A stretch of DNA of 64,000 bases from the NCBI GenBank assembly GCA_963931575.1, contig OZ007029.1:682001-746000 (forward strand), read 5' to 3'. The position numbers were made by a program, and so were the translations under genes. Below the pieces are notes generated by a model. That model searched no databases. It was not told where the DNA came from and worked only from the letters and a program-made list of their open reading frames with translations. Below, piece after piece: positions 1-8,697 of the stretch; within the stretch, counting starts at the first letter, position 1; the number at the start of each line of letters is the position of its first letter. Origin of the DNA: Gastranaerophilus sp944325835. GTDB taxonomy: Bacteria > Cyanobacteriota > Vampirovibrionia > Gastranaerophilales > Gastranaerophilaceae.

Positions 1-516
1 GAGTTCGGCACGGACGCAAGAACGCTGGGTGAGCTCGTTAAATCTGTCCGCGAGGTTTATAACGGAGGTTTGATAGTAAAACTTACGCCGAATGTTACGC
101 GGATTGAGGACATTGCGCTTGCGGCGCAGGAAAACGGTGCGGATGCGGTTTCTGCAATTAATACACTTAAAGGGCTGGGGATGAAGTTGTCATTTAAAAA
201 CGGAAAATTTTATCGCGAACAGGTAATCGGCGGGTTTTCCGGCGTGGCGGTTAAGCCGGTGGCACTCGGTGTGGTAAACCGCTTGAAATCAGTTCTTGAT
301 ATTCCGATTATCGGGCTTGGCGGTATTGCGTCGATGCATGATGTGCTGGAATTTTTTGCGGTCGGCGCTGATGCTGTTCAAATCGGTACCGCCAATTTTA
401 CGGCTCCGGATATTTCCGTGCGGATTATTGATGAATTGAGCGCATTTATGGAAGAAAACGGGTTTAGAACATTAGAAGAATTAAAAGCAGAACTCCGCTG
501 CTTCCCGCCTCGCTGA
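1..516 (+). CDS. pyrD: Dihydroorotate dehydrogenase, C-terminal part (5' end outside window)
   Basis: Catalyses oxidation of dihydroorotate to orotate in UMP synthesis. The reading frame is open from base 1, so the gene is cut by the window edge; 171 residues are visible. They contain the strand motif IVKLTPNVT, the region DAVSAINTLKG that in class 1B enzymes lines the FMN/substrate site, and the FMN phosphate-binding GLGGIAS (about residue 105 of the visible part) followed by GADAVQIGTA. It is the first visible gene of a pyrimidine operon; pyrE follows after 57 bases. The last residues (AELRCFPPR) look atypical for the family and the DNA just after the stop is not obviously coding. The class 1B assignment is from motif resemblance. 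Confidence 0.93.
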   Translation, partial: EFGTDARTLGELVKSVREVYNGGLIVKLTPNVTRIEDIALAAQENGADAVSAINTLKGLGMKLSFKNGKFYREQVIGGFSGVAVKPVALGVVNRLKSVLDIPIIGLGGIASMHDVLEFFAVGADAVQIGTANFTAPDISVRIIDELSAFMEENGFRTLEELKAELRCFPPR

Positions 517-573
517 ATCGCGAGTTGTGTGTGGCTGCGCTGTCTAAATATGATTAAAAGAAAGGTTAAGAGC

Positions 574-1146
574 ATGAGTAATGAAATTTTAGAATTGTTG
601 GAATCGGCAGAAGGCGTTTTAAGGGGGCATTTTTGTCTGACATCCGGTTTGCATTCGGATATTTATTTTCAGTGTGCAAAGTTGTACCAGTACCCGCCAA
701 TCGTTGAAAAGATTGCCAAAATGATTGCGGAACAACTGAAAGATGTTGAATTTGATACAGTTGTTGCGCCTGCTATCGGGGCTGTAATTATCGGGTACGA
801 AACCGCTAAGCAGACGGGAAAAAGAAATCTTTTCGTTGAAAGAAAAGACGGAATTATGCAGCTTCGCCGCGGATACAGCCTTAAAAAAGGTGAAAAAGTT
901 GTGATTATGGAGGATGTAATTACAACGGCAAAAACAATTCACGAAACGATAGATGCGCTCAAGGAGTTTGAGGTTGAAATCGCCGCTGTCGGATGTATTG
1001 TAGATAGAACCTGCGGAAGAACAGGGTTAAATATTAAGTCGCTGCTCCAAATTGATCCGGTTACTTACGAACCTGAAAATTGTCCGTTATGTAAAGAAGG
1101 CTTGCCGCTTGTAAAACCGGGCAGCAGAACAACGGTGGCAGGTTAA
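574..1146 (+). CDS. pyrE: Orotate phosphoribosyltransferase
   Basis: Joins orotate to PRPP to give OMP. The frame is open further upstream (from 529), but the ATG at 574 follows an AAAGG ribosome site by about 9 bases and gives MSNEILELL, a normal PyrE N-terminus of 190 residues. The PRPP-binding motif appears as VVIMEDVITTAKT, with Glu-Asp acids in the usual place. A C-terminal CPLC pair is also seen in many bacterial PyrE of this length. Only one base separates its stop from pyrB, so translation is probably coupled within the operon. Confidence 0.95.
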   Translation: MSNEILELLESAEGVLRGHFCLTSGLHSDIYFQCAKLYQYPPIVEKIAKMIAEQLKDVEFDTVVAPAIGAVIIGYETAKQTGKRNLFVERKDGIMQLRRGYSLKKGEKVVIMEDVITTAKTIHETIDALKEFEVEIAAVGCIVDRTCGRTGLNIKSLLQIDPVTYEPENCPLCKEGLPLVKPGSRTTVAG

Positions 1147-1147
1147 T

Positions 1148-2047
1148 ATGAAGAATTTAATTGATATCAAACGTCTGGGAAAGTCGGAAATCGAGAGGAT
1201 TATTGAACTCGCGCAGGAGTTTAAAACAGGTGTGCGTCAATCTTCTGTTGCCGGCAAAACAGCCTGCCTGATGTTTTTTGAGAATTCGACAAGGACAAAA
1301 ATTTCTTTTGATCTTGCTTCTCAAAGACTCGGGATGAATGTAATCCATTTTGACGGCGCAAGTTCCTCTCTTTCCAAGGGCGAATCGCGCAAAGATACGT
1401 TTGATAATTTGAAGGCAATCGGAATTGATACCGTAATTGTCCGCACAAGAGAGGACGGTTTTATTGACAGTTCCTTGAAAGAATTAGCTACTCCGCTATC
1501 ATTTGTTAATGCGGGTGACGGGGTTACGGCGCATCCGACCCAGGCACTGCTGGATTACTTTACGATGAGGGAAAAACTCGGCACAGTCGCGGGTAAAAAG
1601 GTATGTATAATCGGCGATATTGCGCATTCACGTGTCGCAAAATCCAATTTTGCGCTGTTATCGAAGTTTGGGGCAAGACTCCATGCGGTTGCGCCTTCGT
1701 ATTTTAAACCTGCGAAAACGGATTTCCCTGTTCACTACCACGATTCGTTAGAAGAGGGTATCAAAGGTGCGGATGTCGTAATGCTTCTGCGGGTTCAAAA
1801 AGAACGGCTTGAGGGTTCGTTTAATGTGGAAAACTATGTTGAAAAGTATCAGCTTAATTCTGAAATCCTTAATGAATATGCGCCGAACGCATTATTAATG
1901 CATCCGGGGCCGGTAAACCGCGGGGTTGAGATTACGTCTGAGCTTTTAGATGGCGAAAAAGGAAAGACTATTTTAGAGCAGGCGCACAACGGCGTATTTG
2001 TCAGAATGGCGGTTCTGGAGATTATTAATACGGAGGGCAAGGCGTGA
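1148..2047 (+). CDS. pyrB: Aspartate carbamoyltransferase catalytic chain
   Basis: Makes N-carbamoyl-aspartate from carbamoyl phosphate and aspartate. At 299 residues it has the normal length. The carbamoyl-phosphate loop is ENSTRTKISF (residues 45-54) and the second signature HPTQALLDYF is at 129-138. The aspartate-domain motif HPGPVNRG lies near residue 255. No pyrI regulatory chain is next to it, so the enzyme is probably unregulated or works with pyrC as in some other bacteria (inference). Its TGA overlaps the GTG start of pyrC. Confidence 0.96.
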   Translation: MKNLIDIKRLGKSEIERIIELAQEFKTGVRQSSVAGKTACLMFFENSTRTKISFDLASQRLGMNVIHFDGASSSLSKGESRKDTFDNLKAIGIDTVIVRTREDGFIDSSLKELATPLSFVNAGDGVTAHPTQALLDYFTMREKLGTVAGKKVCIIGDIAHSRVAKSNFALLSKFGARLHAVAPSYFKPAKTDFPVHYHDSLEEGIKGADVVMLLRVQKERLEGSFNVENYVEKYQLNSEILNEYAPNALLMHPGPVNRGVEITSELLDGEKGKTILEQAHNGVFVRMAVLEIINTEGKA

Positions 2048-3099
2048 TTTTTGAGCTTAAAGGCGACAGGTTAATTTCAAGCGCGTTCGTGGAGCTTCAT
2101 TGCCATTTGCGCGAACCCGGTTATGAATACAAAGAGGATATCGCTTCAGGCATGGCAGCTGCCAAAGCCGGCGGCTACGGGATAATTTGTCCGATGCCGA
2201 ACACTAATCCGGTCTGTGATAACCTTGAAACTTTGAAATTTATTCAGGAGCGCGCTGCTGTAATCGGCGGGGTTAAGGTTTTGCCTGTTTGCGCGATGAC
2301 AAAGGGACTGCAGGGCGATGAACTTGTCAACTTTGAAGCTCTCCATAATGCCGGTGCCGTTGCTTTTTCAAATGACGGGCGTCCGGTTGAAAATATGGAA
2401 ACGTTTAAACGTATCCTGCAAGAAGGAAAGCGTCTAGGGCTGGTGATGATGTCGCACGCAGAAAATACCGCGTTTTCGCCTTATGACAATCGTTCGGAAT
2501 ACACCGCGGTTGAGCGTGAGCTTAAAGTCGTTGAAGAGGTCGGGGCACAGCTGCATTTTTGCCATATTTCGACAAAAGAATCATTTGAGCTTATCCGCAT
2601 AGCAAAGAAAAAGGGTTTAAATGTAACGTGTGAAACCGCACCGCATTATTTTTCGCTCTCCAAAGAGGATATAGTAAATAATGAGGCTCGATTTAAAATG
2701 AATCCGCCGCTGCGTTCACATTCGGACGTTGAAGCCGTGATAGCAGCGCTTCAAGACGGAACAATTGATGCAATCGCAACGGATCATGCACCGCATTCAA
2801 TTGAAGAAAAAACAAAACCGTTTGATGAGGCGCCGTTTGGTATTGTCGGCTTTGAAACTGCGTTTGCGCTCGGGTATACAAACCTTGTGCGTGCGGGGTA
2901 TCTGACATTAGAACAGCTTTTAGAAAAAATGGTCGAAAATCCTGCCCGTATAATTGGTGTTAAGCCGTTTGGCAGGGTGGAAATAGATTTAGGAAAAGAG
3001 TGGGTCGTTAATGCATCTGAATTTAAAACTAAGGCAAAGATAACGCCGTTTGAAGGTAAAGTATTGTATGGAAAGGTAGAAAGGTCTGAATATGTTTAA
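2044..3099 (+). CDS. pyrC: Dihydroorotase, class I-like, short N-terminus
   Basis: Cyclises carbamoyl-aspartate to dihydroorotate. The metal-binding HCHLREPG motif is at residues 19-24 and the active-site ATDHAPH motif is present near residue 240. Class I enzymes are usually about 420 residues, with a small beta-sandwich domain built from about 45 N-terminal residues plus the C-terminus. This one starts only 18 residues before the HxH and is 351 residues long, so most of the N-terminal part of that domain is missing. The start is a GTG overlapping the pyrB stop by 4 bases. No coding upstream sequence is available because pyrB occupies it, so the short form is real unless the frame is mis-sequenced. 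Confidence 0.93.
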   Translation: MIFELKGDRLISSAFVELHCHLREPGYEYKEDIASGMAAAKAGGYGIICPMPNTNPVCDNLETLKFIQERAAVIGGVKVLPVCAMTKGLQGDELVNFEALHNAGAVAFSNDGRPVENMETFKRILQEGKRLGLVMMSHAENTAFSPYDNRSEYTAVERELKVVEEVGAQLHFCHISTKESFELIRIAKKKGLNVTCETAPHYFSLSKEDIVNNEARFKMNPPLRSHSDVEAVIAALQDGTIDAIATDHAPHSIEEKTKPFDEAPFGIVGFETAFALGYTNLVRAGYLTLEQLLEKMVENPARIIGVKPFGRVEIDLGKEWVVNASEFKTKAKITPFEGKVLYGKVERSEYV

Positions 3100-3829
3100 A
3101 ATTAATCCTAAAATTAAAGAAAAAATAGTTCTTGCACTTGATGTTGATACGGTTGAAGAGGCAAAGGCTTTAATCCGTGAGTTGAAAGATTATGTAGGCG
3201 TTTTCAAAGTCGGGTTGCAATTTTATACCGCAAACGGCGGTGAGGTCTTTGAATTTATGAAGGAAATCGGCGCTGAGTTTTTCTTTGATGTTAAACTGCT
3301 GGATATTCCAAACACGGTTAAAAAAGCGTCGGAAAATATTATTAAATCGGGCGCAACGTTTTACAACCTTCATGCGCTTGGCGGAAGCGAAATGATGAAA
3401 CAGTCTGCGTTGGGTGCGCGTGAAACCGCAAAAAAACTCGGGATGAAAGAGCCGACAATTCTGGCGGTAACTGTTTTGACAAGTATCAGTGATGAAATTC
3501 TGTCAGAGGAATTGAAAATTAATCAAACCGCTTTACAGTATGTGGAAACTCTGGCAAAACTGGCAAAGGATAGCGGGCTTACGGGTGTTGTTGCTTCCGT
3601 TTTTGAGGCACGAAGAATAAAAGAAGTCTGCGGGGCGGATTTTAAAGTCCTTTGTCCGGGCATTCGTCCCGAATGGTCTGTAAAGGGTGATCAAAAACGC
3701 CTTGCAACACCTGCTTTTGCTGTAAAAGAAGGGGCGGATTATCTGGTTATCGGACGTGCGGTCACGGCTGCTGAAAACAGGGTCGAAGCTATGCAGAAAA
3801 TTTATGAAGAAATAGAAAGTGTATTATAA
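3092..3829 (+). CDS. pyrF: Orotidine 5'-phosphate decarboxylase
   Basis: Last step to UMP. The 245-residue protein has LALDVDT near the N-terminus, the catalytic DxKxxD array as DVKLLDIPNT (residues 66-75), and the C-terminal phosphate-gripper region with CPGIRPEW and YLVIGRAVT. It overlaps pyrC by 8 bases and its stop overlaps the carA start (TAATG), typical of a coupled operon. Confidence 0.96.
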   Translation: MFKINPKIKEKIVLALDVDTVEEAKALIRELKDYVGVFKVGLQFYTANGGEVFEFMKEIGAEFFFDVKLLDIPNTVKKASENIIKSGATFYNLHALGGSEMMKQSALGARETAKKLGMKEPTILAVTVLTSISDEILSEELKINQTALQYVETLAKLAKDSGLTGVVASVFEARRIKEVCGADFKVLCPGIRPEWSVKGDQKRLATPAFAVKEGADYLVIGRAVTAAENRVEAMQKIYEEIESVL

Positions 3830-4959
3830 TGGCGAAATTATTATTAGATAACGGCGAAATTTTTGAGGGTAAATCAATCGGTTACGAGGGAACAGCGTTT
3901 GGTGAAATCTGTTTCAACACCTCTATGACCGGCTATCAGGAAATTCTGACTGACCCTTCTTATGCAGAGCAGGTAATTGTTATGACTTATCCTGAAATCG
4001 GTAATTACGGGATTAATAAGGATGACTTCGAAAGCTCTAAGGTTCACGCAACAGGCTTTGTTATTAAAAATTACTGCGAGAAGGAAAGCCACTATCTTTC
4101 CTCAATTAAGCTTAATGAGTACCTTAAACAAAAGAAAGTCGTTGCAATCTCGGGCGTTGATACCAGAAAGCTTACAACAATTATCCGCGAAACAGGTGCT
4201 ATGAACTGTCTTATAACCTCCGGCGAGATTACTGAGGAACACCGCAATGAGCTGAAAAATTATTCGATGGATAAAGATATTGCGCAGATTGTTTCGCGCA
4301 AGTCAAAAGAAATTATTAAAAGCAAAGCTAAAAATAAAAAAATTAAAATCGCGGTAATTGATTGCGGTATTAAAAAAAGTATTCTGGATAATTTGATTAA
4401 GCAGGGTTGTACATTGACTGTTTACCCTGCAGATGTGAGTGCAAAGGAAATTTTGAAAGAAAAATTTAATGCGGTTCTCATCTCCAACGGGCCGGGCGAT
4501 CCGGCAGATGCCGTTAAAACAATTCAGACAGTGAAGGAATTAATAGGGAAAATCCCGTTATACGGAATTTGTCTTGGCTACCAGATTTTATCCATTGCGC
4601 TCGGTGCAAAAACTTATAAGCTTAAATACGGGCACAGGGGCGGGAATCACCCTGTAATTAACAAATTAACCAACAAAGTCATGATGACTTCCCAAAACCA
4701 CGGTTACGCGGTTGACGTTGACACTTTGCCGAAGAATGCAAGTGCAACCTATGTAAACCTCAATGATGGCACGCTGGAAGGGTTTATCTGTCCTGAACTC
4801 CAGATTGAAGCGGTTCAATTTCACCCTGAGGCTTCTCCGGGGCCGTATGATGCGTGCGAAATTTTTGATGAGTGGGTTGCGCAGATTAAGCAGGACAGGC
4901 AGGATAAGAAATTTTTCGGATTAATCAAAAAAATAGGGGGCAAAAATGCCAAAAAATAA
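3829..4959 (+). CDS. carA: Carbamoyl-phosphate synthase, small (glutaminase) chain
   Basis: Hydrolyses glutamine to supply ammonia to CarB. The N-terminal CPSase_sm domain covers about residues 1-130 (FNTSMTGYQEIL). The class I glutamine amidotransferase domain follows, with nucleophile Cys248 in YGICLGYQ and the His-Glu of the triad in FHPEASPGP. The length, 376 residues, is standard. It overlaps carB by 14 bases. Confidence 0.96.
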   Translation: MAKLLLDNGEIFEGKSIGYEGTAFGEICFNTSMTGYQEILTDPSYAEQVIVMTYPEIGNYGINKDDFESSKVHATGFVIKNYCEKESHYLSSIKLNEYLKQKKVVAISGVDTRKLTTIIRETGAMNCLITSGEITEEHRNELKNYSMDKDIAQIVSRKSKEIIKSKAKNKKIKIAVIDCGIKKSILDNLIKQGCTLTVYPADVSAKEILKEKFNAVLISNGPGDPADAVKTIQTVKELIGKIPLYGICLGYQILSIALGAKTYKLKYGHRGGNHPVINKLTNKVMMTSQNHGYAVDVDTLPKNASATYVNLNDGTLEGFICPELQIEAVQFHPEASPGPYDACEIFDEWVAQIKQDRQDKKFFGLIKKIGGKNAKK

Positions 4960-7900
4960 TGATATTAAAAAAGTTTTAGTAATAGGTTCCGGCCCTATCG
5001 TAATCGGTCAGGCTGCTGAATTTGACTATGCGGGTGTGCAGGCATGCAGGGCGCTTAGAGAAGAAGGAATTCAGGTTGTTCTTGTAAATTCCAACCCCGC
5101 AACAATTATGACGGATGAAAATATTGCGGACAAAGTTTATATTGAACCATTGACGCTTGAGGCGTTTGATTATATTATAAACCGTGAACGTCCGGACGGG
5201 CTTCTTGCGGGACTCGGCGGGCAAACAGGGCTTAACCTTGCGGTTGAGCTTCATAATGCAGGGATTTTGGATAAATACGGCGTCAAACTTCTCGGAACAA
5301 CAATTGATTCAATCAAAAAGGCCGAGGATAGGGAACTGTTTAAAGAATTGATGCTCGAAATCGGTGAGCCTATCCCTGAAAGTATTACGGTTTCAAATCT
5401 GGAAGATGCCCAGAAATTTGCGGATAAAATCGGTTTCCCTTTGATAATCCGTCCTGCTTTTACCCTTGGCGGTTCAGGCGGCGGAATAGCTTCTAATCAG
5501 CAGGAATTTGAAGAGATTGTTCACAGCGGACTTCTAAGAAGCCCTATTTCGCAAATTCTGGTAGAGCGAAGCATTGCCGGTTTCAAAGAAGTTGAATACG
5601 AGGTTATGCGCGATGCCAACGATACCGCAATTGCAATTTGTAATATGGAAAATATTGACCCTATCGGAATTCACACCGGCGACAGCTTTGTCGTTGCGCC
5701 TTCCCAAACGCTTACAAATAAAGAATATCAGATGCTCAGAAGCTCTGCTTTAAAAATTATACGTGCTCTAAAAATTGAAGGCGGCTGTAATGTTCAATAT
5801 GCTCTTGATACGGCAAGTAATCAGTATTACGTAATTGAAGTTAACCCGCGTGTGAGCCGTTCTTCTGCTCTGGCTTCAAAAGCTACGGGTTATCCGATTG
5901 CAAAAGTTACAACGAAAATCGCTATCGGTTATCACTTGCACGAAATTCCAAACTCAATTACCCACAAAACGGTTGCTGCGTTTGAACCTGCGCTGGATTA
6001 TGTCGTTACAAAAATCCCAAAATGGCCGTTTGATAAATTTGATCAGGGCGACAGGCTTTTAGGTACCAAAATGAAGGCAACAGGCGAGGTTATGGCTATC
6101 GGCAGAACTTTTGAAAGCTCTTTCAAAAAAGCAATCACCTCAATTGAGGACAAAAATACCGGCCTTGTACGCCGTCAATACACTGCTTTCAGTGACGAAG
6201 AATTGAAAGCACTTCTTTCTGTTCAGGATGACCGCAGAATTTTCCGTGTGGCGGAAGCTTTGACACGCAGAATTTCCGTTGACGAAATCAATCACATCAC
6301 AAAAATTGACAAGTGGTTTATCAACAAAATTAAAAATCTTGTTGATTTTGAACAACGCTTGAAAGAAAAAAATCTTACGCCGGAACTCTATCTTGAAGCC
6401 AAAGAAAAGGGCTTCCTTGATACTGAAATTGCCGTATTCACGCGCCGCAGACTTGCTGATATAGAAGCGCTTAAAAAAGAAGCCGGTGTCAAGGCCGCTT
6501 TCAAAATCGTCGATACCTGTGCAGCAGAATTTAAAGCATATACACCGTATTATTACTCAACTTACAACGAATTTAACGAAAATACAGTGGATAATTCAAA
6601 AGAAAGTATTCTTATTCTTGGCTCAGGACCTATCAGAATCGGTCAGGGAATTGAATTTGACTACTGCTCGGTTCACGCGGCATGGAGCGTCAGAAACAAC
6701 GGCTATCAATCGCTTATTGTAAATTCAAACCCTGAAACGCTTTCGACTGACTTTGATGTCGCAGATAAGCTTTATTTTGAGCCGATGAATATCGAAAATA
6801 TTATGAATATTATTGAAGAAGAAAAACCGAAAGGCGTAATGGTTCAATTTGGCGGGCAAACTGCGATTAATCTTGCTGATAAACTCTACGAGCGCGGAGT
6901 GAACATTCTTGGCACATCCATTGATGCTATCAGAAAAGCAGAGGACAGAAAACAATTTGAAGCCCTGCTGCAGGAACTTGGAATCCCTCAGCCGCAGGGA
7001 CGTGCCGTCAGAAAACAGGAAGAAGCAATTGAAGCATACAAAGAACTGGGCTTTCCGCTTCTTGTTCGTCCGTCTTACGTAATCGGCGGGCGCGGCATGC
7101 AGGTTGTTTACAATGAAGAAGAACTTCTGACATATTTTAACTCTGCACTGAAATTTTCTGATGAACATCCGGTTCTAATTGATCAGTACATTGAAGGCAA
7201 AGAAGTTGAACTTGATGCGATATCTGACGGTGAAGATATCCTGATTCCGGGGATAACAGAGCACATTGAGCGTGCGGGAATTCACTCCGGTGACAGTATG
7301 GCGATTTATCCGACACAAAAAGTTAAACCCGAAGTTATTCAAAAACTCGTTGAACACACCGAAAAGCTTGCAAAAGCCCTTAAAATTAAAGGAGTTATGA
7401 ATATTCAGTTTGTTCTTAAAGACGATATTGCATACGTTATTGAAGTTAATCCGCGTGCGTCACGTACAATGCCGATTATGAGCAAAGTAACAGGTATTCC
7501 GATGATTGAAATCGGAGTTAACGCGGCGCTGGGGAAAACCTTAAAAGAACAGGGCTGCGGAACAGGACTTGCGCCGACAACGGATTTAGTCTGCGTTAAG
7601 GTTCCGGTGTTCTCGTTCCAGAAACTTAACCGTATTGACCCTGCTCTTGCGCCTGAAATGAAGTCAACAGGTGAAGTTCTGGGCGTAGATAGGGTTTATG
7701 AAAAAGCTCTGGTAAAAGGTTTCCTTGCCGCCGGCTACTCATTCCCTGAACGCCGAGGGGATGTTATGCTTTCGCTCAACGACCATACAAAGGCACAGTG
7801 TGAAGATATTGCAGCAGGTTTTGCCGAACTCGGCTTCCGTATAGTTGCAACAACAGGAACGCATAAATATCTTAAATCGAAAGGAATTCAGTCAAAAGAA

Positions 7901-8179
7901 ATCGCAAATTTTGATATCGAAAAAATGCAGGCGCACATGAAAAAGGGGCAATTATGCTTTGTTATCAATACTCCGACGACCAATGGCAACTCTGCCCGTA
8001 TCGGCTCTGAAAACAGGGGCTTTTTGATTAGAACCATTGCTGAAATGTATTCAACGCCGTGTTTTACCTCAATCGATACCGCGCGTGCATATCTGAAAGC
8101 GATGAAATATCATATTCAACACCCTGAAATGACCTATGAAGGTATTTCAGAGTATAGAAAATCAGGTGTTTGTGTATAA
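4946..8179 (+). CDS. carB: Carbamoyl-phosphate synthase, large chain
   Basis: Makes carbamoyl phosphate for pyrimidines and arginine. The 1077-residue protein shows the classical internal duplication. Two ATP-grasp halves each begin with a GSGPIxIGQ motif (about residues 14 and 557), and each carries an EVNPRxSR catalytic stretch. A C-terminal MGS-like allosteric domain follows (TTGTHKYL region, about 955-1077). An ATAGGGGG ribosome site precedes ATG 4946. It is the last gene of the operon. The decayed pilin locus starts five bases after its stop, and the first good terminator is at 8670. Confidence 0.97.
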   Translation: MPKNNDIKKVLVIGSGPIVIGQAAEFDYAGVQACRALREEGIQVVLVNSNPATIMTDENIADKVYIEPLTLEAFDYIINRERPDGLLAGLGGQTGLNLAVELHNAGILDKYGVKLLGTTIDSIKKAEDRELFKELMLEIGEPIPESITVSNLEDAQKFADKIGFPLIIRPAFTLGGSGGGIASNQQEFEEIVHSGLLRSPISQILVERSIAGFKEVEYEVMRDANDTAIAICNMENIDPIGIHTGDSFVVAPSQTLTNKEYQMLRSSALKIIRALKIEGGCNVQYALDTASNQYYVIEVNPRVSRSSALASKATGYPIAKVTTKIAIGYHLHEIPNSITHKTVAAFEPALDYVVTKIPKWPFDKFDQGDRLLGTKMKATGEVMAIGRTFESSFKKAITSIEDKNTGLVRRQYTAFSDEELKALLSVQDDRRIFRVAEALTRRISVDEINHITKIDKWFINKIKNLVDFEQRLKEKNLTPELYLEAKEKGFLDTEIAVFTRRRLADIEALKKEAGVKAAFKIVDTCAAEFKAYTPYYYSTYNEFNENTVDNSKESILILGSGPIRIGQGIEFDYCSVHAAWSVRNNGYQSLIVNSNPETLSTDFDVADKLYFEPMNIENIMNIIEEEKPKGVMVQFGGQTAINLADKLYERGVNILGTSIDAIRKAEDRKQFEALLQELGIPQPQGRAVRKQEEAIEAYKELGFPLLVRPSYVIGGRGMQVVYNEEELLTYFNSALKFSDEHPVLIDQYIEGKEVELDAISDGEDILIPGITEHIERAGIHSGDSMAIYPTQKVKPEVIQKLVEHTEKLAKALKIKGVMNIQFVLKDDIAYVIEVNPRASRTMPIMSKVTGIPMIEIGVNAALGKTLKEQGCGTGLAPTTDLVCVKVPVFSFQKLNRIDPALAPEMKSTGEVLGVDRVYEKALVKGFLAAGYSFPERRGDVMLSLNDHTKAQCEDIAAGFAELGFRIVATTGTHKYLKSKGIQSKEIANFDIEKMQAHMKKGQLCFVINTPTTNGNSARIGSENRGFLIRTIAEMYSTPCFTSIDTARAYLKAMKYHIQHPEMTYEGISEYRKSGVCV

Positions 8180-8292
8180 AAATAGGGGGCCGGCTGAGGC
8201 CGCTGAGCGGCATCCACCAAGCGACCCGAGTGAAAATTTAACGAAAGAAGTTTTGGTTCCGAGCGATTGTACCACGAGAAAACCATATTGTC

Positions 8293-8450
8293 ATGCTGAA
8301 CTTGATTCAGCATCTATCCAACGTTGGAAACTACCGGTGTCGCTGGACAGATTCCGAAACCGTCTTGCTCGACTCGCGAAAAACGGCACCGCGAAAAGCG
8401 TGGTTTTCGCTTTGTGCCTCCGCTCGCTCGCGCAATTCGGGATGACATTA
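8293..8450. repeat. Palindromic repeat modules, one with a nested insertion
   Basis: 8293-8313 is an 8-bp inverted repeat (ATGCTGAA, 5-base loop, TTCAGCAT). From 8351 comes ATTCCGAA, whose partner TTCGGGAT is found only at about 8438. About 75 bases of GC-rich sequence (CTCGACTCGCGAAAAACGG start) separate arms that are 5 bases apart in the other loci. This shows one repeat inserted inside another. Confidence 0.65.
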
Positions 8451-8461
8451 AAGGAAATACT

Positions 8462-8611
8462 GTCATTGCGAGCGGTCGCAGACCGCGTGGCAATCCAAGT
8501 GCCTGAGGCACATCCACGAGAGGTTGAACATGACTTTTTAACGCCAAACCAACTAGGAACCGGCTTGACCGCCGGTGGATTGCCACGCTCCCGTTGGTCG
8601 CTCGCAATGAC
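8462..8611. repeat. Inverted GTCATTGCGAG...GTGGCAATCC elements
   Basis: 8462-8496 runs GTCATTGCGAG to GTGGCAATCC, and 8577-8611 is its inverted partner (GGATTGCCACG to CTCGCAATGAC). Similar units lie at 27405-27444, 27472-27505, 48409-48452 and 57250-57284, always inside pilin leaders in this window. Confidence 0.7.
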
Positions 8612-8669
8612 AAGGTGTGTAGCGTTCACAATGGCAGAAAGATGCGTAAAACGTGATTAATACGTGAGA

Positions 8670-8697
8670 AGAGGAGCTTTTAAAGCTCCTCTTTTTA
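8670..8697. terminator. Bidirectional terminator between carB and the site-2 protease
   Basis: A 10-bp perfect stem AGAGGAGCTT/AAGCTCCTCT with loop TTA is followed by TTTTT. On the minus strand the A-run gives a T-tract as well. It overlaps the stop of the convergent gene at 8695. Confidence 0.85.

Larger units (their letters stand above)
8185..8660 (+). pseudogene. Collapsed pilin locus: leader repeats joined directly to the pilin C-terminal tail
   Basis: This is a remnant of the pilin family at 27, 48 and 57 kb. It begins with GGGGG and then PAEAAERHP, NLTKEVLVPSD, CHAELDSAS and LDRFRN, the same translated modules and frame as the leaders of the intact loci. It ends AFTMAE (FTMAE at 8625) fused straight to RCVKRD and a stop. 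FTMAE is the start of the mature pilin and RCVKR is its end in the other copies, so the roughly 310-residue body is gone. No shared promoter or ATG lies upstream; the carB stop is five bases away. The frame stays open from carB's end through the remnant, which makes it look like a 174-residue ORF, but I do not consider that a functional gene. Confidence 0.7.

Noticed and set aside
6725..7168. 147-residue minus-strand frame inside carB
   Set aside because: Lies wholly inside a strongly conserved gene; composition is a reverse-frame artefact.
8136..8660. 174-residue frame over the end of carB and the following repeats
   Set aside because: Its content is pilin-leader repeat modules ending FTMAE-RCVKRD; it starts inside carB without an SD. 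Treated as a pilin remnant, not a gene.
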